A DNA stretch of 64,000 bases from JAIYDJ01 sp031400505 (GCA_031400505.1 JANNPZ010000088.1:25375-89374); one strand, 5' to 3'; shown: positions 1 to 9,632, numbered from the stretch's first letter. Notes: a model not told the origin generated them from the sequence alone. Made by a program: numbers and translations.

Positions 1-197
1 ACGACCCCGTCTTGCCGGGCGTTGCACGAGACGCTTCGCACGCTTACCGGCTTGCAGCGCGGGTTTCGAAGGTCGGGCATTCCTGACCTTTGGGTTGCTT
101 TTCAGGCGGCGGGATTCGTGATACCCTTTTCCGATTAGACTTGACGTTTCGTTACATTTTCATCCCGCGTTTGCGGACATTTCGAATGGTATTTGCC

Positions 198-623
198 ATG
201 CAACTGCGATCCTCGCGGGAGCGGATTTATCAAGCCATCGCATTTGAAGTCTGTGGGCTGGTTCTGGTCGTTCCGTTTTATTCGATGGCTTTCGGGGTTC
301 ACAGTAGCGAAGGTCTTGTGGTCATGCTGTCGCTTTCAGTGGCAGTCATGCTATGGGCCCCGATCCACAACACGGTCTTTGATGTGATCGAACAACGGCT
401 GACCGGCAGGGTCGCGAGCGAGCGGCCGCATCTTTTGCGGGTGGTTCATGCGATATCGCATGAAATTACAACCGTGTTCGTCACCTGTCCGTTGCTGGTC
501 TGGGTCGGGGGGCACAGTTGGGTCGCGGCATTGATGCTCGATCTGACGTTGTCGGTCGCATGGGCGATCTACGCCTATGTTTTCTACTTTGTGTTTGACC
601 GGCTGCGCCCTGTGCCCCGTTGA
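198..623 (+). CDS. PACE-type efflux transporter (bacterial transmembrane pair family)
   Basis: This is a 141-residue inner-membrane protein with four hydrophobic segments. It opens with LRSSRERIYQAIAFE, followed by a hydrophobic stretch. That matches the N-terminal signature of the bacterial transmembrane pair (BTP) domain of PACE transporters such as AceI, which export biguanide or diamine compounds in the proteobacteria where they were studied. A second copy of the pattern (HAISHEITTVFVTCPLLVW) forms the other half of the pair. I chose the ATG at 198 because the family motif starts two residues later; an in-frame ATG at 186 is possible, and neither has a clear ribosome site. Substrate is not inferable. 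It sits just upstream of the Tol-Pal operon but need not be part of it. Confidence 0.75.
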   Translation: MQLRSSRERIYQAIAFEVCGLVLVVPFYSMAFGVHSSEGLVVMLSLSVAVMLWAPIHNTVFDVIEQRLTGRVASERPHLLRVVHAISHEITTVFVTCPLLVWVGGHSWVAALMLDLTLSVAWAIYAYVFYFVFDRLRPVPR

Positions 624-653
624 CGAAAGGCGGTGGTCCGGTAGGGTCGCTGC

Positions 654-1055
654 ATGTCACATCTGTTTTCGCTGCGCGTCTATTATGAAGACACCGATCT
701 GGCCGGGATCGTTTATTACGCAAACTATCTGCGGTTCATCGAACGCGGCCGCAGCGAATGGATTCGCAGCCTGGGAATGGATCAGGTCAAGCTGAAGGCA
801 GATCAGGGCCTTGTCTTCGCCGTTCGTCGGGTCGAGGCCGACTATCTGCGCCCGGCGCGTTTCGACGACATGTTGCAGGTAGAAACCCGGATGCAGGCGC
901 TTGGCGGTGCCCGCATCACTCTGGCGCAGTCGGTGCTGCGCGATGGCGCGTGCCTGTTTGCAGCGCAGGTCGTGCTGGTATGCCTGTCAGATGCCGGTAG
1001 TCCGGTCCGTATCCCGCAAGACATGCGACGGGTTTTGCAAACAGGCGCAGCCTGA
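654..1055 (+). CDS. ybgC: Tol-Pal system-associated acyl-CoA thioesterase
   Basis: A 133-residue hotdog-fold thioesterase. The N-terminal stretch RVYYEDTDLAGIVYYANYL is the YbgC signature; its Asp acts in hydrolysis of acyl-CoA or acyl-ACP thioesters in characterised homologues. Length is typical of the family. It is the first gene of the Tol-Pal cluster, as in most proteobacteria, with tolQ about 130 bp downstream on the same strand. Its role in Tol-Pal function is not settled even in model organisms; a link to phospholipid metabolism at the envelope is usually proposed. Confidence 0.93.
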   Translation: MSHLFSLRVYYEDTDLAGIVYYANYLRFIERGRSEWIRSLGMDQVKLKADQGLVFAVRRVEADYLRPARFDDMLQVETRMQALGGARITLAQSVLRDGACLFAAQVVLVCLSDAGSPVRIPQDMRRVLQTGAA

Positions 1056-1183
1056 CACGCGATTGTTGCCAGTGATGGGCGGGTCTGCGCAGACTGACGG
1101 CATTGTGTTGGCATTCTGCTTTAAACCTTGATAGAATTTGCCCAACAGGTGGCCGAAGAGCCCCGATAACAAGAGCAGGCCTG

Positions 1184-1879
1184 ATGGATACCGAAACCCT
1201 TGCGATAGCGCAGGAGATTGATTTCTCGCTGCTTAGTCTTTTTGCTCGTGCCACGATCACTGTAAAACTGGTGATGATCGGGCTGATCATCATGTCGTTC
1301 TGGTCTTGGGCGATCATCGTGCAACGTCACATCCTTTTTCGGACAGCGCGTCGCGAGGCCGAAATCTTTGACCGGGCCTTCTGGTCAGGCGAGCCGCTGG
1401 ACGAATTGTTCGAAAAGATCGGCGCGGCGCCGCAAGGGGCGTCTGAAAAGATCTTTGCGGCTGGGATGCTGGAATGGCGGCGCAGTCATCGGCAGGACGG
1501 CGGGTTGATCGCGGGCGCGCAGGCGCGGATTGACCGGGCGATGGATGTGGCGATTGCCCGCGAATCCGAACGACTGGGCAAGGGCATCAGCTATCTGGCC
1601 ACTACCGGGTCGACCGCGCCATTCATCGGGCTTTTTGGCACCGTGTTCGGGATCATGCACGCCTTTACCCAGATCGCCGCGACCAAGAACACCGATCTTG
1701 CGACAGTTGCCCCTGGTATCGCCGAGGCGTTGTTGGCCACGGGGATCGGCCTAATTGCGGCGATTCCGGCGGTTGTGTTTTACAACAAGCTGAATTCGGA
1801 CAGCGAGCGCATCCTTGGCGGCTACGAAGCGTTTGCCGACGAGTTCGCCACGATCCTGTCACGCCAGTTGGACGCCTGA
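1184..1879 (+). CDS. tolQ: Tol-Pal motor protein TolQ
   Basis: Inner-membrane proton-channel subunit of the TolQ-TolR-TolA motor (231 residues, usual length). Visible are an N-terminal membrane helix (LVMIGLIIMSFWSWAIIVQ), a cytoplasmic loop, and two C-terminal helices. The conserved MotA/ExbB segment reads ATTGSTAPFIGLFGTVFGIM, followed by APGIAEALLATGIGLIAAIP. I chose the ATG at 1184 because the upstream extension (from 1103) has no family character and the protein then begins with the normal short periplasmic segment. tolR follows after 3 bp. Confidence 0.95.
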   Translation: MDTETLAIAQEIDFSLLSLFARATITVKLVMIGLIIMSFWSWAIIVQRHILFRTARREAEIFDRAFWSGEPLDELFEKIGAAPQGASEKIFAAGMLEWRRSHRQDGGLIAGAQARIDRAMDVAIARESERLGKGISYLATTGSTAPFIGLFGTVFGIMHAFTQIAATKNTDLATVAPGIAEALLATGIGLIAAIPAVVFYNKLNSDSERILGGYEAFADEFATILSRQLDA

Positions 1880-1882
1880 GCC

Positions 1883-2350
1883 ATGGGTGCGGGCGTTGCC
1901 AAGAAATCTGGAAGCAGCGGGCGGCGCGGGCGCAGGCGCGGCTCGGCCGCCGCGATGAGCGAGATAAATGTGACGCCATTCGTGGATGTCATGCTGGTGT
2001 TGCTGATCATCTTCATGGTCGCGGCACCATTGCTGACCGTAGGGGTGCCGATCGAACTGCCCGACACCGCAGCGCGTGCACTTCCGACCGAACAGGAAGA
2101 ACCGCTTGCAATCACTCTGACTGCCGATGGCCTGATCGTCTTGCAGACCACCGAAGTCGGGGATGCAGAGCTGATCCCCAAATTGTCGGCGATCGCGCAA
2201 GAGCGCACGTCGAACAAGATTTTCCTGCGGGTTGATGGTGCGGTGGCCTATGAGCGTGTGGCGCAGGTGATGGGGGCGCTGAACGCGGCGGGGTTCAACG
2301 ATATCGGATTGGTGACAGACGCGAACGGGCCGTCGTTCGGCGGCAATTAG
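1883..2350 (+). CDS. tolR: Tol-Pal motor protein TolR (ExbD/TolR family)
   Basis: Bitopic membrane protein of 155 residues that forms the ion path with TolQ. It has a basic N-terminus, then MSEINVTPFVDVMLVLLIIF, the family's transmembrane helix with the proton-carrying Asp in FVDVMLVLL, then a periplasmic domain ending in the usual MGALNAAGFNDIGLVT motif. It lies between tolQ (3 bp gap) and tolA (7 bp gap), so the three are almost certainly co-translated. Confidence 0.95.
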   Translation: MGAGVAKKSGSSGRRGRRRGSAAAMSEINVTPFVDVMLVLLIIFMVAAPLLTVGVPIELPDTAARALPTEQEEPLAITLTADGLIVLQTTEVGDAELIPKLSAIAQERTSNKIFLRVDGAVAYERVAQVMGALNAAGFNDIGLVTDANGPSFGGN

Positions 2351-2357
2351 GCGACAG

Positions 2358-3521
2358 ATGAGCACGGGTACGATCACTTCCGGTGTGGGGCATGCCGCTC
2401 TGATCCTCTGGGTTGTTCTGGGGGACTGGCTGTTTTCACCCCAACCTGCGCCTGAAATCGCGGTGGCCCAGGTTTCGCTGGTATCTTCGGCGCAGTTTGA
2501 TGCGCTGGTGGCGGCAGCCCCGGCGCGACCCGATCCCGCGCCGGAACCGCCGACACCCCCCGCGCCGGATGCAGCCCCGCCCGCCGCCGTGGAACCCGAA
2601 GCCCCCCCCCCGGCGCCCGAAGCCGAAGCGTTGCAAGCGCCGGTTCCTGAACTTGCGCCCGAAGTGCCGGTTTCGCCGGACCCGCAACCCGTTCCGGCGC
2701 CCGAACCTGTGGCCCCGATTGCCGAGGATGAACAGCCGATCCCGGTGCCCACGGCAGATAAACGCCCCAAACCGCGCCCGATAGACCGCGTGGCGACAAC
2801 TCCGGTCGATGAAGACGTCGATGCACCCGAGATTGCCGAAACCGTGACGCCCGAAGTCAGCGAGACCGCCGAGACGCCTGAGGTCATCGAAGAACCCGCG
2901 CCGCCCGCCGCCCCCGAGCAAGCGACGACGCAGATCGTGACTGAAGCCGTGGACACCGAAGAGGACGCCCCTCAGCTTGCCCCAACCTCCAGTCGCCGCC
3001 CCCAGGCACGGCCGGAACGGGTTGCAGAGGCGGCACCGGAAGATCCGGTTCCCGCAATCGAGGCCCCCACTGAATCCCCCTCTGAGCCCCCCACCGAGAC
3101 GGTCGATGCCGAAGCCGAAGCGATTGCGGCTGCGTTGGCCGAAGCAACCGCTGAAATCCCGGCAGCACAAGGCGGCGCAAATGATGCCCCCACCGGCCCG
3201 CCGATGACCAGCGGCGACATCGACGCGATGCGTGTCGCCGTCAAGCAATGCTGGAATCTGGGCTCGTTGTCGTCGGATGCCTTGCGAACCACAGTCACCG
3301 TCCAGGTCGCCTTGGCCCCGGATGGCGTGCCGGATGTGGGGTCGATCCGGCTGATCGGGTCCGAAGGTGGCACCGACGCGTCGGCCAAGATCATGTTCAC
3401 GGCGGCCCGTTCGGCAATTGCGCGCTGCGGGCGGGCAGGCTTTCCGCTGCCGCCCGAGAAATACGACCAATGGAAAGATCTTGAACTGGTTTTCGACCCC
3501 AACGGGATGCGTTTGCGATGA
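2358..3521 (+). CDS. tolA: Tol-Pal protein TolA
   Basis: 387-residue periplasm-spanning protein that transmits energy from TolQR to Pal/TolB. One N-terminal membrane helix (about residues 8-26) is followed by a long proline/alanine/glutamate-rich region (about 50-275), which replaces the Lys/Ala helix of enteric TolA and is common in alphaproteobacteria. The C-terminal globular domain (about 290-387) has the TonB/TolA fold, with the VKQCWNLGSL segment and paired cysteines (KQCWN, ARCGR). The low-complexity region creates long open frames on the opposite strand that are not genes. Confidence 0.92.
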   Translation: MSTGTITSGVGHAALILWVVLGDWLFSPQPAPEIAVAQVSLVSSAQFDALVAAAPARPDPAPEPPTPPAPDAAPPAAVEPEAPPPAPEAEALQAPVPELAPEVPVSPDPQPVPAPEPVAPIAEDEQPIPVPTADKRPKPRPIDRVATTPVDEDVDAPEIAETVTPEVSETAETPEVIEEPAPPAAPEQATTQIVTEAVDTEEDAPQLAPTSSRRPQARPERVAEAAPEDPVPAIEAPTESPSEPPTETVDAEAEAIAAALAEATAEIPAAQGGANDAPTGPPMTSGDIDAMRVAVKQCWNLGSLSSDALRTTVTVQVALAPDGVPDVGSIRLIGSEGGTDASAKIMFTAARSAIARCGRAGFPLPPEKYDQWKDLELVFDPNGMRLR

Positions 3522-3626
3522 TGACAAGGCTTTGTTTTGGGGAACCTGCCACGCGCTTTCCCCGTTCCCGATCAGCTGTTTTTGGCATACTGCGAACTGA
3601 CCCAAAATGAGAAAGAGGCCACAGTC

Positions 3627-4943
3627 ATGACCCTGCTCAGAACTCTTGCTGCCGCTGTCGCTCTTGGTCTTGCGGGGCTGGCCGCGCATGCTGCCCCCCT
3701 GCGGATCGTGATCGATCAGGGCGTGATCGAACCGATGCCCTTTGCGGTGCCGGATTTCATAGCGGAAAACGGCGGAGCATCGGATTTTGCCCGGGACATT
3801 GCCCGCGTGGTTGCGGCCGATCTGGCCGGAACCGGATTGTTCCGCGAGATCGGGGCGGATGCCTTTATCAGCCGTGTCACCAGCTTTGACGCCCCGGTGG
3901 CCTATAACGACTGGCAGGCGATCAACGCCCAAGCATTGATCACCGGGGCCGTCCAGGCGTCCGGCGACCAGATTGTGGTGAAATTCCGGGTGTTTGACGT
4001 GTTTTCGGGGCAGCAGCTTGGCGAAGGGTTGCAATTTGCCGGAACCCCGCAGACCTGGCGACGGATGGCCCATAAGGTTGCCGATGCCGTCTATAGCCGG
4101 ATCACCGGCGAGGGCGGCTATTTTGACAGTCGGGTGGTCTATGTCGCCGAATCCGGGCCGAAAAACCAGCGGCTGAAGCGGCTTGCGGTGATGGACTACG
4201 ACGGCGCGAACATTCAGTATCTGACGGACAGCAGCTCCATCGTGCTCGCTCCGCGATTTTCGCCGAATGGCGACCGGGTGCTGTTTACGTCCTATGCCTC
4301 TGGCTTTCCACGGATTTACCTGATGGATGTCGGCAGTCTGAGTTCACGTGCGCTGGACGAACAACCGGGCACGATGACCTTTGCCCCGCGCTTTTCGCCT
4401 GATGGCAATACGGTGGTGTTCAGTCTGGAACAGGGCGGCAACAGCGACATCTACCTGATGGACATCGGATCGGGCGGCTTGCGTCAGTTGACCAACGCGC
4501 CCAGCATCGAAACCGCCCCCAGCTATAGCCCGGATGGCAGTCAGATCGTGTTCGAGTCAGACCGTTCGGGCACGCAGCAGCTTTACATCATGTCGGCCGC
4601 GGGCGGTGAAGCGCGCCGTATCTCCAATGGTCCAGGGCGGTATGGCACCCCGGTCTGGAGCCCGCGCGGCGACCTCATCGCCTTTACAAAGCAGAACGAA
4701 GGGCGGTTCCACATCGGTGTGATGCGCGTACAGGGCGATGAAGAGCGGCTGTTGACGGCGTCGTTCCTGGATGAAGGTCCGACCTGGGCCCCGAATGGAC
4801 GGGTGATCATGTTCACGCGCGAAACGGCCGGCGCAGGCGGGCAGTCCGGGCTTTATTCGGTGGATATCTCTGGCCGCAACCTGCGGCAGATCACGACCGA
4901 GGGTGCTGCGTCCGATCCTGCATGGTCGCCTCTGTTTCCCTGA
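3627..4943 (+). CDS. tolB: Tol-Pal periplasmic beta-propeller TolB
   Basis: 438-residue periplasmic protein that binds Pal. The start at 3627 follows a GAAAGAGG ribosome site and gives a clean Sec signal peptide (MTLLRTLAAAVALGLAGLAAHA). An N-terminal domain of about 130 residues precedes a six-bladed WD40-like propeller. The blades are visible as repeats of the type FSPNGDRVLFTSYASGFPRIYLMD and YSPDGSQIVFESDRSG. It is followed by pal on the same strand. Confidence 0.95.
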   Translation: MTLLRTLAAAVALGLAGLAAHAAPLRIVIDQGVIEPMPFAVPDFIAENGGASDFARDIARVVAADLAGTGLFREIGADAFISRVTSFDAPVAYNDWQAINAQALITGAVQASGDQIVVKFRVFDVFSGQQLGEGLQFAGTPQTWRRMAHKVADAVYSRITGEGGYFDSRVVYVAESGPKNQRLKRLAVMDYDGANIQYLTDSSSIVLAPRFSPNGDRVLFTSYASGFPRIYLMDVGSLSSRALDEQPGTMTFAPRFSPDGNTVVFSLEQGGNSDIYLMDIGSGGLRQLTNAPSIETAPSYSPDGSQIVFESDRSGTQQLYIMSAAGGEARRISNGPGRYGTPVWSPRGDLIAFTKQNEGRFHIGVMRVQGDEERLLTASFLDEGPTWAPNGRVIMFTRETAGAGGQSGLYSVDISGRNLRQITTEGAASDPAWSPLFP

Positions 4944-5017
4944 CGGATTCCCATGGGTTTCGAACTCTGCTATGCTAGCCGCATCGAGCGGGCATGCCCC
5001 AAAAAAGGAAAAAAACG

Positions 5018-5542
5018 ATGACACTTCTTTCCAAGGCTTTTCTTCTGGTGGCGGTACTTGGCCTTGCTGCGTGCAACAATCCGGATCGCTATGGCGCGGG
5101 CGGGCTGGACCCGAATGCAGGGTCTGCCGGATCAGGGATCGATACCACGGGGCTTGGTGACCCGAACAACCCCAATTCGGTGGCCTATTTCAACCAGACC
5201 ATCGGCGACCGGGTGCTGTTTGCTGTGGATCAGTCCAATCTGTCGGACAGCGCACGCGGCATTCTGGCTGGACAAGCGCGCTGGATGCAAAGCAATCCTG
5301 ACTACGCAGTGATCATCGAAGGCCATGCCGATGAACAGGGAACACGGGAATACAACCTTGCCTTGGGTGCCCGCCGTGCCAGTGCCGTTCAGAACTTTCT
5401 GATCAGCCAGGGCGTTTCGGCCAGTCGCCTTCGCACGGTATCCTACGGCAAGGAGCGCCCGCTTGAGATTTGCTCGGACGAGGCGTGCTATTCGCAAAAC
5501 CGCCGCGCCGTGACGGTGTTGTCGATCGGTGCGGGGGCCTAA
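5018..5542 (+). CDS. pal: Peptidoglycan-associated lipoprotein Pal
   Basis: Outer-membrane lipoprotein of 174 residues that anchors the outer membrane to peptidoglycan. The signal peptide ends in the lipobox LAAC, so the lipidated Cys is residue 19. A linker is followed by the OmpA-like domain with the diaminopimelate-binding signature EGHADEQGTREYNLALGARR. I chose the ATG at 5018 because it follows a GGAAAAAA ribosome site and gives a standard lipoprotein signal. ybgF follows after 4 bp. Confidence 0.96.
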   Translation: MTLLSKAFLLVAVLGLAACNNPDRYGAGGLDPNAGSAGSGIDTTGLGDPNNPNSVAYFNQTIGDRVLFAVDQSNLSDSARGILAGQARWMQSNPDYAVIIEGHADEQGTREYNLALGARRASAVQNFLISQGVSASRLRTVSYGKERPLEICSDEACYSQNRRAVTVLSIGAGA

Positions 5543-5546
5543 AGCA

Positions 5547-6371
5547 ATGGGCAAGCTGATCCCGCGCCTGGCGCTGCTGGTTGCAGTGCTGCTGCATCAA
5601 CCGGCGCTGGCGCAGGATCGCGGCCAGACCCTGGCCGACATAAAGGCAGAACTGCTGTCGCTGATGGCGGAATTTACTGCGTTGAAGCAAGAACTTGTGT
5701 CAACCGGCGCTGCCGCCAGCGGGGCTGCCGGGGGTGATGCATTGCAGCGGCTTGACACGATCGAAGCCGAACTTGTCCGGCTTACCGCTAAGACCGAAGA
5801 GGTCGAGTTGAAGGTGAGCCGTGTTATTACGGATGGGACCAACCGGGTGGGCGATCTGGAATTTCGTCTGTGCGAAGTGACAGAGGGCTGCGACATCGCG
5901 GCGCTGCCTGAAACTGCGGCGCTGGGGGGCGATGCGCCTGCGCCGGTTCTGGTCGATCCGGTTGAACCATCGACCGGGCCAGAGCTTGCAATCGGTGAAC
6001 AGGCAGACTTTGACCGGGCCAAGGAGGTGCTCGCCTCCGGTGACTTTCGCGGGGCTGCGGACCTCTTTGCGACCTATGCCCAATCCTACCCGGGCGGCCC
6101 CCTGATGCAGGAAGCGCAGTTTCTGCGTGGCGAGGCGTTAAGTCAGCTGGGCGAGACTTCGAATGCCGCACGGGCGTATCTTGAGGCGTTCTCGGGGGCG
6201 CCCGATGCGGTGCTGGCCGGACAATCCTTGCTGAAACTCGGGCAGGCCTTGGGCGATCTGGGGCAAACTCCAGAGGCTTGCGTGACACTGGGAGAGGTCG
6301 GCACGCGGTTTCCGGGCTCCATCGACGCCACCAACGCGCAAGTGTCGATGCAGGGGCTGGGGTGCCAGTAG
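5547..6371 (+). CDS. ybgF: Tol-Pal system protein YbgF/CpoB
   Basis: Periplasmic protein of 274 residues. It has a Sec signal peptide (MGKLIPRLALLVAVLLHQPALA), an N-terminal coiled-coil region (about 28-110) and C-terminal TPR repeats (about 155-270). In E. coli this protein (CpoB) couples peptidoglycan synthesis to outer-membrane constriction. Start at 5547 is preferred over an in-frame GTG at 5529 that overlaps pal. Its last 10 bp overlap the likely start of tilS. Confidence 0.92.
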   Translation: MGKLIPRLALLVAVLLHQPALAQDRGQTLADIKAELLSLMAEFTALKQELVSTGAAASGAAGGDALQRLDTIEAELVRLTAKTEEVELKVSRVITDGTNRVGDLEFRLCEVTEGCDIAALPETAALGGDAPAPVLVDPVEPSTGPELAIGEQADFDRAKEVLASGDFRGAADLFATYAQSYPGGPLMQEAQFLRGEALSQLGETSNAARAYLEAFSGAPDAVLAGQSLLKLGQALGDLGQTPEACVTLGEVGTRFPGSIDATNAQVSMQGLGCQ

Positions 6372-7645
6372 AGGCGGACTACGACTGGTTGAACGATCAG
6401 GGCGACGATGCGCATCTCTTGTTCTGGGCGCAAACGGCCTGCGGCTGGATCGGCAAACCTCCGGCATCGGTCGGACTGGCGGTGTCGGGGGGCAGCGATT
6501 CGATGGCCATGCTGCATCTGATGGCGCGTGCTGCCCCGCATGCCGGGTGGACCTTGCAGGCGGTGACGGTGGACCATCGGTTGCGCCCCGAAGCCGCCGA
6601 TGAGGCTGCCTTTGTGGGCCGGGTCTGCGCGGGTCTGGGCGTGCCGCACCAGGTGCTGGCTTGGGATCACGGGGCGATCAGCGGCAACCTAATGCAGGCA
6701 GCCAGCCAGGCGCGCTATGGTCTGATGGCGTCCTGGGCCAGGACGCACGGGATTGGTTATGTCCTGTTGGCCCATACCGCCGACGATCAGGCGGAAACCT
6801 TTCTGATGGGCCTGTCGCGTGCGGCCGGTCTGGATGGCCTGACCGGCATGCGGTGGGAATGGACGGACGACGGCGTTACCTTCCGGCGGCCCTTTCTGTT
6901 TCAGACAAGGGTCGAATTGCAGGCATATCTCGCGCGGCACGGATTGGCATGGATCGACGATCCGACAAATGACGATGACCAGTTCACCCGCGTCAGGGCG
7001 CGCAGGGCGCTGAAGGCGCTGCGCCCTTTGGGCATCACGGTGGATCGGCTGGCGAGCGTGGTGCACAATCTGGCAATGGCGCAGGGCGTTGTGCGGCAGG
7101 CTGTGGCGGACAAGGCGGATCAGATCGCGCGGGAAGCAGCCGGCGGCCTGATCCTTGATCGCAAGGCGTTCCGGTTTCTTGACCCCGAAGTGGCGCGCCG
7201 CCTGTTGATCGCGGCGATCTCATGGGTCTCGCAGGCCCGCCATGCCCCGCGTGAAGCGTCGGTCATCCGGTTGCTGGAGGCGATCCGGTCCGGTCGGGAT
7301 GCCACGCTGTGGGGCTGCCGTCTCAGCTTGGCCCAGGCAGAAATTCGCATAACCCGCGAGGGTCGGGCCGTTTCGAGCCTCCAGTCGCCCACCGACCAAC
7401 TTTGGGACAATCGCTGGCGCGTCAATGGGCCGCACGAGCCGGGGCTGGAGGTGCGGGCTCTTGGCTTCGCTGGTCTGAAAGCCTGCAAAGACTGGCGCCT
7501 CATAGAGATTCCGCGCGAGGCGCTGGTGGTGACGCCCGCAATCTGGCGCGCGGACCGCCTGATTGCCGCGCCGTTGGCCGGATTGTCCAACGGCTGGACC
7601 GCCGAAATCCCGGCGTCTTTCAGCCGTTTCATAGTATCGCATTGA
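6362..7645 (+). CDS. tilS: tRNA(Ile)-lysidine synthase
   Basis: Cytoplasmic N-type ATP pyrophosphatase that converts C34 of the CAU-anticodon tRNA(Ile) to lysidine, so that it reads AUA. The PP-loop SGGSDS is at residues 42-47. Other family blocks are TVDHRLRPEA, HTADDQAETFLMGLSRAAGLDGLTG and DDPTNDD. With the GTG start at 6362 the protein is 427 residues; an upstream in-frame GTG (6278) lies deep inside ybgF and is unlikely. The start is not certain. The gene lies between the tol-pal genes and ftsH, as often seen in proteobacteria. Confidence 0.9.
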   Translation: MPVEADYDWLNDQGDDAHLLFWAQTACGWIGKPPASVGLAVSGGSDSMAMLHLMARAAPHAGWTLQAVTVDHRLRPEAADEAAFVGRVCAGLGVPHQVLAWDHGAISGNLMQAASQARYGLMASWARTHGIGYVLLAHTADDQAETFLMGLSRAAGLDGLTGMRWEWTDDGVTFRRPFLFQTRVELQAYLARHGLAWIDDPTNDDDQFTRVRARRALKALRPLGITVDRLASVVHNLAMAQGVVRQAVADKADQIAREAAGGLILDRKAFRFLDPEVARRLLIAAISWVSQARHAPREASVIRLLEAIRSGRDATLWGCRLSLAQAEIRITREGRAVSSLQSPTDQLWDNRWRVNGPHEPGLEVRALGFAGLKACKDWRLIEIPREALVVTPAIWRADRLIAAPLAGLSNGWTAEIPASFSRFIVSH

Positions 7646-7724
7646 ACGCGCGCGACTTATCTCTACATTGACTGCCAAAGGTGCAGCCCTGTGGTGGGCG
7701 GCACCACACGAGGGGAGTCCTTTC

Positions 7725-9632
7725 TTGGGCAATGCACGCAATATAGCTTTCTGGGTCGTTCTGTTTTTGCTGATCGTGGCGTTGTTTAACCTGTTTTCAG
7801 GGAATCAGTCGCCAACAGCGTCGCGGACGGTTTCGTATTCCGACTTCGTCCAGCATGTGGATCAAGGGGAAGTGCAGTCCGTCACGCTTGATGGGGAACG
7901 GGTGATTGTGCGCGCCAAGGACGGCACACAGTACATTGCCATCAAACCTGCCGGGGAAGAAGTCACGGATCGCCTGATCGCCAAAGGCGTCGAAGTGCGG
8001 GCAGAGGCGCAGGAAAGCAGCGGGATCATGTCGTTGATTTCGATCTGGCTGCCGTTCATCGTGCTGATCGGCATCTGGATTTTCATGATGAACCGGATGC
8101 AGGGCGGCGGCAAAGGCGGTGCTATGGGCTTTGGCAAGTCGCGCGCCAAGTTGCTGACAGAAAAGCACGGCAGGGTGACGTTCGACGACGTGGCCGGCAT
8201 CGACGAGGCCAAGGAAGAGCTCGAGGAAATCGTGGAATTCCTGCGCAACCCGCAGAAGTTCAGCCGTTTGGGTGGCAAGATTCCAAAAGGCGCTTTGCTG
8301 GTGGGCCCTCCGGGCACTGGTAAGACGCTTTTGGCCCGCGCGATTGCCGGTGAAGCAGGCGTGCCGTTCTTCACCATCTCGGGGTCCGATTTCGTCGAAA
8401 TGTTCGTGGGCGTCGGTGCCAGCCGGGTGCGCGACATGTTCGAACAGGCCAAGAAAAACGCCCCCTGCATCGTTTTCATCGACGAGATTGACGCCGTGGG
8501 CCGCGCCCGGGGTGTAGGGATCGGCGGCGGAAACGACGAACGGGAACAGACGCTGAACCAGCTGCTGGTCGAAATGGACGGGTTCGAGGCGAACGAGGGC
8601 GTGATCATCGTGGCCGCCACCAACCGCAAGGACGTGCTCGACCCCGCGCTGCTGCGCCCGGGTCGGTTCGACCGCCAGATCCATGTGCCAAACCCCGACA
8701 TTAAGGGTCGCGAAAAGATCCTGACAGTGCATGCCCGCAAGGTACCGGTCGGCCCCGATGTCGATCTGCGCATCATCGCGCGTGGCTGCCCCGGGTTTTC
8801 GGGTGCCGACCTTGCCAACCTCGTGAACGAGGCCGCGCTGACCGCCGCCCGGATGGGTCGCCGGTTCGTGACGATGCACGATTTCGAGCAGGCCAAGGAC
8901 AAGGTGATGATGGGGGCCGAACGCCGCTCGATGGTGCTGACGTCTGACCAGAAGGAAAAAACCGCTTACCACGAGGCGGGCCATGCCATTGTCGGCATGA
9001 ACATGCCGAAATGTGATCCGGTCTACAAAGCCACGATCATCCCGCGTGGGGGTGCCTTGGGGATGGTGGTCAGTCTGCCCGAGATGGACCGGCTGAACAT
9101 GCACAAGGACGAGGGCAAGCAGAAGATCGCGATGACGATGGCCGGAAAGGCCGCCGAGATCATCAAATATGGCGAGGAAGGCGTGTCTTCAGGCCCTGCG
9201 GGCGACATCCAGCAGGCAAGCGCCCTGGCGCGGGCCATGGTGATGCGCTGGGGCATGTCGGACAAGATCGGCAACATCGACTACGCCGAGGCGCATGAAG
9301 GCTATCAGGGCAATACAGGCGGATTTTCGGTTTCGGCCGAAACCAAGACGTTGATCGAAGCCGAAGTCAAAACGCTGATCGATGAAGGCTATGACACGGC
9401 TCGCCGGGTCCTGCTGGAGAAGGCCGACGACTTTGAACGGCTTGCCAAAGGTTTGCTGGAATACGAAACCCTGACCGGAGACGAGATCAAGCGGGTGATC
9501 GCGGGTGAGGTTCTGGGCAGCGATGACGATGCTAAAACGCCACCACCGTCAGGTGGGTCATCCATCGTTTCAATCCCCAAAACCAAACCGAAGTCGTCGC
9601 CGGCCGGAATGGAGCCCGAACCGCTGGTCTGA
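7725..9632 (+). CDS. ftsH: ATP-dependent zinc metalloprotease FtsH
   Basis: Membrane-anchored AAA+ protease (635 residues) that degrades misfolded membrane proteins and short-lived regulators. Two membrane helices (about 7-24 and 104-122) flank a periplasmic domain. Walker A GPPGTGKT is at 194-201; Walker B is VFIDEID; the arginine-finger region is LRPGRFDRQ; the zinc site is HEAGH. I place the start at a TTG, 7725: AGGGGAG lies 7 bp upstream and the protein then begins GNARNIAFW, the usual N-terminus. A GC-rich stem-loop follows the stop. Confidence 0.96.
   Translation: MGNARNIAFWVVLFLLIVALFNLFSGNQSPTASRTVSYSDFVQHVDQGEVQSVTLDGERVIVRAKDGTQYIAIKPAGEEVTDRLIAKGVEVRAEAQESSGIMSLISIWLPFIVLIGIWIFMMNRMQGGGKGGAMGFGKSRAKLLTEKHGRVTFDDVAGIDEAKEELEEIVEFLRNPQKFSRLGGKIPKGALLVGPPGTGKTLLARAIAGEAGVPFFTISGSDFVEMFVGVGASRVRDMFEQAKKNAPCIVFIDEIDAVGRARGVGIGGGNDEREQTLNQLLVEMDGFEANEGVIIVAATNRKDVLDPALLRPGRFDRQIHVPNPDIKGREKILTVHARKVPVGPDVDLRIIARGCPGFSGADLANLVNEAALTAARMGRRFVTMHDFEQAKDKVMMGAERRSMVLTSDQKEKTAYHEAGHAIVGMNMPKCDPVYKATIIPRGGALGMVVSLPEMDRLNMHKDEGKQKIAMTMAGKAAEIIKYGEEGVSSGPAGDIQQASALARAMVMRWGMSDKIGNIDYAEAHEGYQGNTGGFSVSAETKTLIEAEVKTLIDEGYDTARRVLLEKADDFERLAKGLLEYETLTGDEIKRVIAGEVLGSDDDAKTPPPSGGSSIVSIPKTKPKSSPAGMEPEPLV

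Noticed and set aside
1..197. 3' end of a gene at the window start
   Set aside because: No frame gives a recognisable C-terminus; I cannot support a partial gene.
2436..4073. Long open frame (545 codons) on the - strand
   Set aside because: Antisense to tolA/tolB; low-complexity product from the proline-rich region.
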